Origin: Zizania palustris
Lineage: Eukaryota > Streptophyta > Magnoliopsida > Poales > Poaceae
DNA: 64,000 nt
Direction: 5' to 3'
Assembly (NCBI GenBank): GCA_019279435.1
Contig: JAAALK010000082.1
Coordinates: 77,224,989 to 77,288,988 of the forward strand
In this document: piece after piece, positions 55,258-64,000 of the stretch
How the letters are laid out: each line of letters opens with the position of its first letter
Position numbering within the stretch: position 1 is the stretch's first letter
Program-made: the position numbers and the translations under genes
The notes under the pieces: generated by a model
What the model saw: only the letters and a program-made list of their open reading frames with translations
What the model was told of the DNA's origin: nothing
The model's database searches: none

Positions 55258-56229
55258 GATATTTTTGAGTCGGTTTTCTTTCTTCTTTACTATTTTCTTG
55301 AGTCTTTTTGTGTGTGTTCATATCATACATACTCACATATCACACTTTTGAGCTTGCTTCTGCTATATGATTGAACTGCTTTATTTATTCTAGCTAGTAC
55401 ATGCTTTTGATTACTTGTCGATGATCATGCTTTGGTTCAGTTCACTTGATATGTCTGATATCTATCATATGCATGGCTTTTATGCTTTAAAATTGAAAAA
55501 TGATCACCATTTCTTCTGGTAACTAGCATGTGTAGGCTGAATGTTTTTGCTATTTGTTACTTGCCTTGTAGCTAGTTCCTTACTTGGTTGCAGATATGCA
55601 ACTTGGATATCTTTATGCTTTAAACATGGAAATATGCTGTAAAAATGATAAAAAATCAAAAATTCCATGCCTTTTTGTGCTTACGGTAAAAAGATCCAGG
55701 TGGGTTTGCTTTGTCGCATTGCATTGTTCTGGACCGCATACCATAACACTTTGGTATGAACTAGGACATTGTAATGTATGCCAAGACCAATGTATTAAGG
55801 TTTGACATGCAAATAACCCCTGGCAAAAATAAAAAAGGGAAAAAGAGAAAGCCTGAAAATTGAAATGATAACAAGTTTGCTGAAGCACTTTGATTTGGGC
55901 AATGCTTATCTTGGTAGATATCAGTTAGCTTTTGCATCTCATGCTTTATCTTGCTTGTCAATTGGAAAATGTGGTGATGCTTTTGTTTGCAAAAACTGAA
56001 AAAATGCATGCTAATGACTTTCTTTAGATATCATCTATTGTACTGATCATGCCATGTGTCCTAGATAGTATATCTTTTGCTATACCTGTTAGATGTTGTA
56101 ATTGCAGTCAATCATATTTGAGAAGCATGCTTTCTACACTCCACCTGCACCCTAGTTGCATTCATTGCATATTTTGAGGTGGAGTCATTGTCTCTTTAGA
56201 GTGCATTGAATCTCGCTTGATGAGTCCAC
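55258..56229. other. C4 AT-rich spacer after pol
   Basis: No gene is seen. It is collinear with the minus-strand spacer of C3 (about 41930-42919), including the words CTAGCATGTGTAGGCTGA and GTTTGACATGCAAATAACCC. Confidence 0.65.
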
Positions 56230-56610
56230 TTGTCAACAAGGGGGAGAAATTTTGGGAGAAGAGTTTAAGGGGGAGTTTTGGCTTTCTCTGGGATTTGTTT
56301 CAGGGGGGGAGTTTTTGTCCGACTTTCTCTGGGATTTGTTTCAGGGGGAGTTTTTGTCCCGTTTGTCCTTACTCTTCTGATATCCTTGTTGATGATTCTG
56401 AGATTGCACTCGTTTTGTGCTTTTATCTTTGGTTAACCATAATGACCGCTTCTTGCTTTTGTTTGGCTTTTGGTCATTAAGGTTAAACTTTTACTTTATT
56501 TTCTTCTTCTCTGTTTTCTTGTGCTTTGTTTTCGTGTTTCCACTTGTGCTCGCAGGTACTGAAGAGCTGATGAAGAGAAGTGTTGACAATGCACTCATCA
56601 AGGGGGAGAT
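56230..56610 (+). other. C4 cluster of five polypurine tracts
   Basis: AAGGGGGAGAAAT (56238), TTAAGGGGGAGTTTTG (56265), CAGGGGGGGAGTTTTTG (56301), CAGGGGGAGTTTTTG (56342) and AAGGGGGAGAT (56600-56610), the last directly before the LTR. Repeated tracts at this position are a described Sirevirus feature. Confidence 0.75.
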
Positions 56611-58685
56611 TGAGGAGCCATGCTGAATAGCGTGGGCCTCATGGCTCCAGATGTGATGAGTCATTGTCAACGATAGTCAAAGAGGACAGAAGAAGAGAGG
56701 TGATCTGCTGCGTCTGGGCCATGTGCGACTCAGGTACACGGGCAGCGAGCGACTGTCGGGCAGAGGGGGCCGCGAAGTCAGGCTGGCCCAATCCGGGTAC
56801 ATGGGCTAGGAGCAGCAGAGGATCCACTGGGCAGTTGACCAGGATTGACTCAGGTACACGGGCGGCGAGCGATTGCCGGGCTAAGAGAGCTGCGGAGTCG
56901 GGCCGGCCCAATCCGGGTACCTGGTGCAAAGCCGGTGGACGCTTTGTCAGTTTTGACGCAAAACTAATGACCGCTGGTCTTGGAACGAACCATTCAGAAG
57001 TAAAGCCGTAGTCGCTACGAAAGCTCCGCTTCCGGATAAATCATCTGTAAATAGGAGTTTATTTTTTTGTCCTTAGGCCTACAGTAAGTCAGTCGAGTCT
57101 GTAAAAATATCCTAAGGATGTTGGGTCTTTTCCTTTTATTTCAGCGTCTGTAAAAAACCCTAAGGGTCTGGTGGAATATTCTAGGCTGCTTGGGCTTCCT
57201 ATAAATAGGGCCCCAATCCCTAGGGTTAGGGGAACTTACTTTAATCAAAACACCTGAGTTCACTTTCCCCACAATTTTTGCTCCTGTTCATTTACTGTTC
57301 CTGTTGTGCGCGCCGCCACTGTTTTCTTGTTCTTCTAGTTTTTGCGCCGCCAGCAAGTTTGTGCAAGAGAATCGATTGTGGTTGTTCTTCCGCACGATCA
57401 TTATTCATCAGGTGCTATAATTTTTCTCAGCCATCCGTAGTACCTGAGTGGAGTTATTTTTTAGACCTTGTTTTGTGTGCTTGGATTGAATGCTTGTGTT
57501 TGATGTTTTTTTGTCAGTTCTGTTCAAGCTGCAGTTCGTCACAACTCATTTTTTAATACATGGCCGGATTGATATTTGTGCATTCGCACGATCTGTAGCA
57601 TAGCAGGCTAGATAGCCATTCCTTGCATTCGGATTTATTTTTTATTATGTCATGCATGCACTCTATGTTCTGGAACCTACAATCTAGAGGGACAGGTTGC
57701 TTCCTGGTGCTCAAGAACCGGCAGCCATGTATTGTCCTATCTAATGTGTGTGGGTCCCACCGAGACTACTTTGCAGATCAGTTGTAGCTTCTAGTAGTAG
57801 CTGCATGCAACAGGATACTTGAGAGCCTATAGCGTTTTGGCACCCTGTTTGATCTTTCAGCTTTGAGATGTGGGTCACACTTCGTAAGGCGTGAAGGAGT
57901 TGGAAGTTGTGTGTACTCTGAAGCTGCGAAGCCTGAATAGCGAAGGTACTTCGAAAGGTTTCTCCGGAGCCTTGCGAGACCTGAACGACGGGCTTCGAAA
58001 TTTTTAGTCTTTGCACCGACAGGGTCTTCGAGATATTTTTTTCTTGTGTGATTAAGTGTTTGAAAAAATGTTTTTCAAAGTACGTGTTCGGGTGTAAATT
58101 TCCGGAGCCTCTCCGCTGGTCTGTGCACTACGAAGTCCTTTGTGCTGTGAAGGCTTTCCACTAGCTTCGGTCCCCTGACGAAGCTCAAGTGGAGACTTCG
58201 ATTTGTTTTTAGCTAGTCGTCTTCGATCAGGCTTCGATACCGTGGACTTCGAAGGAGGCTTTGACTCTGGAGACTTTGACTCTGCAGGCTTCGACTCTGC
58301 AGACTTCGACTCTGCACGCTTCGACACTGCAGGCTTCGACACTACAGGCTTCGTGAAGTACCATACTGGAGACAACCTTGAAAAGTAACCTTTCATCACT
58401 ATTCATGTGCCTTCAGTTTAAATTACTGTGATGATCTGTTTCTGTGAACCTTGATCTCCCCATGTTTTAACTGCTTTGTTCATCTGCCTATTAGCACTGT
58501 ATTGGTGTTTCTTTGTCTAGGACACCGGTAGTTTCTAGGCTAGATATTTTAGGCTTTGGTGATCTGTTTACGTTTTGCTGCTAAGTCTTTTGAGGTGCGT
58601 TGGGTGTTGGGAGCAGGCCATTGATTCAAAATAATTTTTAAGGCGCCCATTCACCCCCACTCTGGTCGCTACTTTCGGTCCTACA
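56611..58685 (+). repeat. C4 3' LTR (2075 bp)
   Basis: It begins TGAGGAGCCATGCTG and ends TTTCGGTCCTACA. TATAAATA is at 57200-57207 and the 15-bp array at 58247-58351. It is followed by the TSD copy GACAT. Confidence 0.9.
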
Positions 58686-58690
58686 GACAT

Positions 58691-59550
58691 CATTTCACAT
58701 GATACACACATGGAGCCTCCACCTACAATTAAATTACAAGGACCAATCACATGCGCCCGTGCCCGTCGCTTGAACAATGAGGTTAATTCTTTCCTTAGCA
58801 ACTATGTTAATATTTGTTTGGATGGGATGCTACTGAATACTAGTGATATTTTGTTGCTTAGGAAAATGGGAGATGGAATAGGAGAGTTGGAGTTGAAGAC
58901 GGAGTCGCACAGATGATTTGAAGTCAAGAATTCGCTGGTTCGGACTACATCAACCACCATGCACCAAAATGGGCGTAACTTCCTCATACAAAGTCCGATT
59001 GGCATGTTCCTGGACTTTCTAGAAAGCTAAGGAGAAGACGGATCTTTTGGCGTTAGTTTCACCCCATTTGTAATCTCGAGTCATCCTGTGTGACTGAAAC
59101 AGTCCTGCGTGACAGAATTGGGCCGAGTTGGACCTTGTACTGAGTTGGAGGCCGTGTTGGCCCATAGTCCGAGTCGTGTGCGCCTCCTACAGGCTGCCCA
59201 TGCCCTATATACTCACGACAGCCATCATTAGGGTTAGGTTTTGCTTTGTTTGCATCTACACTCGTGTGTTTAGATCCCGCTCTTGCACCGGACCGATTGG
59301 CTGCTGCAACGACGTTTGTGAAACCTCACCTCATCATAGTTCATTTGTGATTTGGCATTCGACTCGTGTTCTTCCTGTTCTTTCTTGTGTTATTGGATTC
59401 ACTTGTAGGAACCAGCCTTCATGGCGAGGTCAATCTCACCGTGCGTGGTTGATAACCAACGGAGACGGTGGTGTAGCGATTGTAAGGTTTTGATCCGTCG
59501 GACCGGAGCCTTGGATCGTCAACGTCAAGATTCTCCACCAATCCAAGTTT
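58691..59550 (+). repeat. Gypsy 3 5' LTR, main part, 3' end lost
   Basis: It matches 17886-18746 of gypsy 2. The final part of the LTR, the PBS and about 400 bp of leader are missing; about 70 bp of unmatched sequence (59551-59620) follows, then the leader resumes (AAAATCAGGAAGATAAAG). Loss of the PBS alone would stop reverse transcription. Confidence 0.75.
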
Positions 59551-60220
59551 TTTGATCATCTTCTTCTCCCAATTTGCAACCGACTCAAACTAGGCTTCGC
59601 CCTGTTTGGTTTCATCATAATTGCCAAAAAATCAGGAAGATAAAGAAAAAAATTGGTCAAAGTTTTTGCACGCCGTTCAGAGAACTTGTTGAATTTCCGT
59701 GAACCACATCTCACCTCAGTTGCAGGTGCCAATTTTTGTGGTTGCATCTCTTGTCATCCTTGTTCAAAAAAATATATAGTGAAAAAAAACGAGAAGAAGC
59801 AAAAGAGAAAATAGGTCCTGTCGTTTGCTACCTTGTTCTGCCTTCCACTTGAGTTTTGGGCACATAGTTTCCCTCTATTGCTTGAATTTAACGTTGGGAG
59901 CACTTAGACCAGCAACTTTGATGAGTACTAGGGAACACTTATTGAACTTGGTTTAACTATTATTACTATCGCTATTCCTTGCTACTTACTTTGCCTTCCA
60001 AGCTACACCTTCTCTTGGTCAGGACATGTTCACATCTTGCAATCGCCCACCACCCTCCACTTGGTTCTTCACCTGTAGGCTGGTTATCTCACTGCGGCGT
60101 GGTAAGAACACTTGCAAGCGTGGGTAAGGAACTTGACGGATTGCTTCCACCACACACCCACCACCCCTCCTAGTTGATTTCCATTAGGATTATTCTTTGT
60201 TGTTTTGTCTTTTCACTAAC
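59551..60220 (+). other. Gypsy 3 leader remnant
   Basis: Unmatched filler to about 59620, then sequence collinear with the gypsy 2 leader but without its tandem repeat. No gene is seen. Confidence 0.6.
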
Positions 60221-61400
60221 ATGGCAGATAACAACGGTACCCCTCCATCCGACTATAATGACTGTGTCTCACAACGTGCTCTAGTGGAGTCTCAGCGGCA
60301 GACCCAACACTCCATCGAATCTCTTGCACGTACTGTGGCTGACCTAGTGGACCGGATGACTGCCCTGGAGACACGCTTGCCTGCTGCACAAGCCGACGAC
60401 GACCATGTTGAGGAGGAAGACGGTCATGTTGAGGAGGAAGACGACCTATCCGATGCTGGGAACAATGGCATTGACCCTGACGAGGCTGCACTTCATCGCT
60501 TTCAGTTCAATCGTCAAGGTATGGGCGGCCACCGCAACCACCATCCACGAGGTAACAATGACAACCGCGGGAACAATGATCCCTACTCCAAGGTAAAATT
60601 TTTAGTACCTAATTTTGCTGGCACCTATGATCCAGATGCATATTTAGATTGGGAGATGTCAGTTGAACAAAAATTTAATGCTCACATGGTTCCTGCTATC
60701 CACCGCGTGCGCTTAGCTACTAGTGACTTCACTAGATATGCTCTTCTTTGGTGGACTGAAATAGTTCAGGTTGGCAATGAACAACAAAATTGGGGTATGT
60801 TAAAATGGCAAATGCGTGGTAGATGTGTTCCACCTTAATATAAACGTGATTTGAGAAAAAAATTGCAGCGCCTAAACCAAGGAAATAAATTGGTAGAGGA
60901 GTATTATCAGGAGCTGCAAATAGGTTGCATGCGTGCTGAAATTGAGGAGGACAATGAGGATAAAATGGCCCGTTTTTATGGTGGTTTAAGACGTGAAATT
61001 CAGGATATCATTGATTATAAAGAATACAATACTATCACTCGTATTTTCCACCTTTCTATACTTGCAGAAAAAGAATTGCAGGGTCGCCAACAACCACAAC
61101 ACAACATGAGGACCAACATTGGTGGTGCCACTTCATGCTCAAGTGGGCAGCAGCAGCGACCACCACCTCGTTCTCGACCGGCGGTTACATCAACACCTTT
61201 TGCATCTACAGCCCACGCTGAGAGCTCCAAAGCTACAACATCCAAGGCGCTAGCCAAGCCCACCTCCTCAGCAGCCTCTACTGCACGTTCTGCAGCGATC
61301 TAGTGTCACCGATGCAAAGGATTCGACCACGTTATGAAGGACTACCCTAGTCAGCGGGTTATATTGATACGGAAGACGGTGTCTATGTAAGTGCTAGTGA
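60221..61400 (+). pseudogene. Gypsy 3 gag
   Basis: ATG at 60221 (MADNNGTPPSDYND). A TAA at 60836-60838 stands where gypsy 2 has a serine codon. A TAG at about 61301-61303 stands where gypsy 2 has CAG, just before the zinc knuckle (CHRCKGFDHVMKDYP, its glycine and last cysteine altered). A 1-nt loss near 61358 shifts the frame. Otherwise it is closely similar to gypsy 2 gag. Confidence 0.82.
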
Positions 61401-64000
61401 TGTTGAAGATGAATATGCACTTGCTGCTAACATTGCAGGAGATTATGATGCTTCCGACGACGACGCTATTTTTGCACCGGATGCCTCTGCCGACCATGAA
61501 GCACTTATTGTACAACGTGTTTTGAGCACTCACATGGAGCAAGACGACCGGGCACAACAGAACAATATGTTTCAGACCTTCTTCATCATCAATGATCGCC
61601 GTGTACGTGTCATCATCGACAGTGGTAGTTGCAACAATTTGGTGAGCCACGACATGGTAACTAAGCTTCAACTTCCCACACGTGTGCATCCACACCCTTA
61701 CCACGTGCAATGGTTCAACAATAGCGGTAAGGTCAAGGTAACACAAACTGCTCACATCAGATTTTCCATTGGTACATACTTTGGAGTTGCTGATTTTGAT
61801 GTAGTACAAATGCAAGCATGTTCTCTATTACTTGGTAGACCTTGGGAGTATGATACTGATGCTACACACCATGGTAGGAGCAATAAGTACACATTTATGT
61901 ATAAAGGAAAGAAAGTTACTTTGCTTCCTATGACTCCTGCTGAAATTGTGAAATTTGAATAAGAAAAACATGCTAAGGACGCACAAGCGAGCAAACAACC
62001 TTCTGAAAATCAGCAAGTAGCTAAGACGCTTTTGAGGCAACAGGAAGATAAAGTTGCTTCTCCTTCTTCATCACAAGTTATTAATATGAAAGGACGTGTC
62101 AAGCTTGCAACTAAAACTGACCTTGCTGAAATTTGTGATGATACTCCCATGATATATGGCTTGATTTGCACGAACGTGTTGTTTTCACTTGCGAACATTC
62201 CTAGCTCTGTTCCCGTTGTAGTCACTGACCTTTTGTAGTTGTTTAATGATGTTTTTCCTACTGAGATACCACTCGGGCTTCCACCGATACGCGGTATCGA
62301 GCACCAAATTGATTTGATCCCGGGAGCGTCTCTTCCTAATCGTGCAGCGTACCGTACCAATCTGGAGGAGACAAAATAAATTCAGCGCCAAGTACAGGAC
62401 CTTCTTGATCGTGGGTACGTCCGTGAAAGCCTTAGTCCTTGTGCAGTACCCGTTCTTTTGGTGCCTAAGAAAGATGGTAGTTGGCGCATGTGTGTTGATT
62501 GTCATGCTATTAATAATATCACCATTCGATATCGACACCCTATTCCTAGATTGGATGACATGCTTGATGAGCTTAGTTGTGCCATTATCTTGACTAAGAT
62601 CGATCTCCGTAGTGGCTACCACCAAATTCGCATGAAACTAGGTGATGAAGGGAAAACTGCTTTTAAAACAAAGTTTGGATTATATGAGTGACTTGTCATG
62701 CCTTTTGGACTTACTAATGCACCTAGTACCTTCATGTGCTTGATGAATGAAGTCCTATGGCCCTTTATAGGATGCTTTGTGGTAGTATTCTTTGATGATA
62801 TCTTGATTTTTTGGTAACCTTGAGAAGTGCACGTTTTGCACGGATCGAGTTGTGTTTCTTGGATATGTTGTCACTTCACAGGGCATTGAGGTTGATGAGG
62901 CAAAGTTAGAAGCAATCAACAGCTAGCCGCAACCCTAAACTATCACAGAGGTACGTAGTTTTCTTGGTCTTGCAGGTTTCTACCGGCGTTTTGTGAAAGA
63001 TTTCAGCACCATAGCCGGTCCTTTGAATGAGTTGACCAAGAAGGGAGTTACTTTTACTTGGGAACCAACACAAGAACAAGCTTTTGCCACACTCAAGGAT
63101 CACCTTACACATGCACCTCTACTTCAGCAACCCGACTTCGATAAGACTTTTGAGTTAGAATGTGATGCTAGTGGTTTTGGAATAGGAGGTGTGCTGCTAC
63201 AAGGAGGTAAACCCATGGCCTATTTTAGTGAGAAATTACATGGTCCACAGTTGAATTATTCTACCTATGATAAGGAATTGTATGCCTTAGTGCGTGTGCT
63301 TGAAACTTGGCAACATTACCTTTTTCCTAAGGAGTTTATTATTCATTCGGATCATGAAGCATTGAAGCATATACGTATTCAAGCAAATCTGAATAAACGA
63401 CATGCTAAATGGGTAGAATTTATTGAGACTTTTCATATATCATTAAGCATAAGAAAGGGAAAGATAATGTGATTGTCGATGCTTTATCTAGACGTTATAC
63501 ATTGCTTTCTCAACTTGATTATAAGATCTTTGGTTTAGAAACATTGAAGGACATGTATGCTACTGATTTGGACTTCAAAGATGCTTTTGCAAATTGTATA
63601 GATGACCGTGCTTGGAACAAATATGTGCTGAATAATGGATATCTTTTTCGTGCTAACAAGTTATGTGTGCCGGCTAGCTCTCTTCGCTTGTTGTTATTGC
63701 AGGAAGCACATGGTGGTGGTTTGATGGGTCATTTTGGATCAAAGAAAACTGAAGATGTGTTGTCCACACACTTCTATTGGCCTAGGATGAGACGAGATGT
63801 TGAGCGCTACGTGGCACGATGCACTACTTGCAATAAAGCTATGTCCCGTCTAAACCCACATGGTCTTTATACGCCTCTTCCTGTTCCTAGTGTACCTTGG
63901 GAGGATATTTCTATGGATTTTGTGTTAGGATTACCTAGAACTAAGATGGGGAGGGATAGTATTTTTGTGGTGGTAGATCGGTTCTCTAAAATGGCGCATT
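61401..64000 (+). pseudogene. Gypsy 3 pol (protease, RT, RNase H, start of integrase), partial
   Basis: The protease active site is VIIDSGSCNNLVS (61522-61962 frame), with stops near 61960 and 62238. RT starts LVPKKDGSWRMCVDC (62458) and has an altered catalytic site FFDDILIF, normally YxDD. A short deletion near 62816 removes part of the thumb. RNase H follows with FELECDASGFGIGGVLLQG and IHSDHEALK (to 63472), then a frameshift. The integrase zinc finger (HGGGLMGHFG and CTTC) and the first catalytic D (ISMDFVLGLP) are reached before the window ends. This copy shows what lies in the gypsy 2 deletion. Confidence 0.85.

Larger units (their letters stand above)
47759..58685 (+). mobile_element. 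Copia C4, Sirevirus-like, with both LTRs and a deleted RT core
   Basis: LTRs are 47759-49834 (2076 bp) and 56611-58685 (2075 bp), with TSD GACAT, a Met-tRNA PBS and a polypurine tract. The LTRs differ at scattered positions by eye, so the insertion is not recent. Gag is long with two zinc knuckles. Pol has stops, and the RT catalytic region has been removed by a deletion. It is non-autonomous. Confidence 0.9.
47747..64000 (+). mobile_element. Gypsy element 3, same family as gypsy 2, split by C4 and running off the window
   Basis: The first 12 bp of its LTR (TGATGAGGACAT, 47747-47758) lie left of C4; the rest resumes at 58691. Leader, gag, protease, RT, RNase H and the start of integrase follow to the end of the window. 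The 3' LTR lies outside. Every coding part has stops or frameshifts, so it is older and more decayed than gypsy 2. Confidence 0.85.

Noticed and set aside
1..64000. CRISPR arrays, bacterial operons, prophage or rRNA
   Set aside because: Repeats here are tandem or palindromic transposon parts without regular unique spacers, and all coding is of plant transposons.

Overview
This window is intergenic plant DNA, almost certainly from a grass. The evidence is a CACTA transposon with CCCGCC-rich subterminal repeats, a Tat-type Ty3/gypsy element with an antisense gene, chromovirus gypsy elements, and Sirevirus-like Ty1/copia elements with palindrome-rich LTRs and repeated polypurine tracts. I found no host gene, rRNA or complete tRNA gene. 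Essentially everything is nested transposable elements. All calls were made by reading the sequence; no database search was run.

Layout. (1) 25-17516: a minus-strand Tat-like gypsy element. Its left (3') LTR (25-463 plus 6222-6277) is split by a complete CACTA transposon (464-6218, TSD TTG) with an uninterrupted 1125-codon transposase. Its right (5') LTR is 17020-17516. It carries decayed gag and pol on the minus strand, a 1000-N assembly gap (12278-13277), a 61-bp tandem repeat, and a separate plus-strand gene with its own TATA box and introns. (2) 17517-31961: a minus-strand Sirevirus-like copia with a third ORF downstream of pol. That ORF is split by gypsy element 2 (17874-23857, plus strand, TSD CACTG), which has lost RT, RNase H and half of the integrase yet is open through the deletion. 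(3) 31962-39279: an LTR-like block and two broken plus-strand copia fragments, one with an LTR and leader full of a GGAAGTTCC palindrome. (4) 39280-46940: copia C3, minus strand, with its 3' LTR kept and its 5' LTR and front half of gag missing. (5) 46940-47746: an unrecognised coding-like fragment. (6) 47747 to beyond 64000: gypsy element 3 (same family as element 2). Its 5' LTR is interrupted after 12 bp by copia C4 (47759-58685, plus strand, TSD GACAT), a relative of C3 in the opposite orientation. Gypsy 3 runs off the window inside its integrase.

How the parts relate. Related pairs interpret each other. Gypsy 3 shows what gypsy 2 has deleted. C3 keeps the RT core that C4 lost, while C4 keeps the 5' LTR, PBS and gag that C3 lost. 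Three insertions are proven by matching target site duplications (CACTA, gypsy 2, C4). Several premature stops are CAG to TAG or CTGG to CTAG changes, the signature expected of methylated CHG sites. The only long undamaged coding sequence is the CACTA transposase. The most unusual items are the antisense gene of the Tat element, the deleted but open polyprotein of gypsy 2, and the inverted C3/C4 pair.
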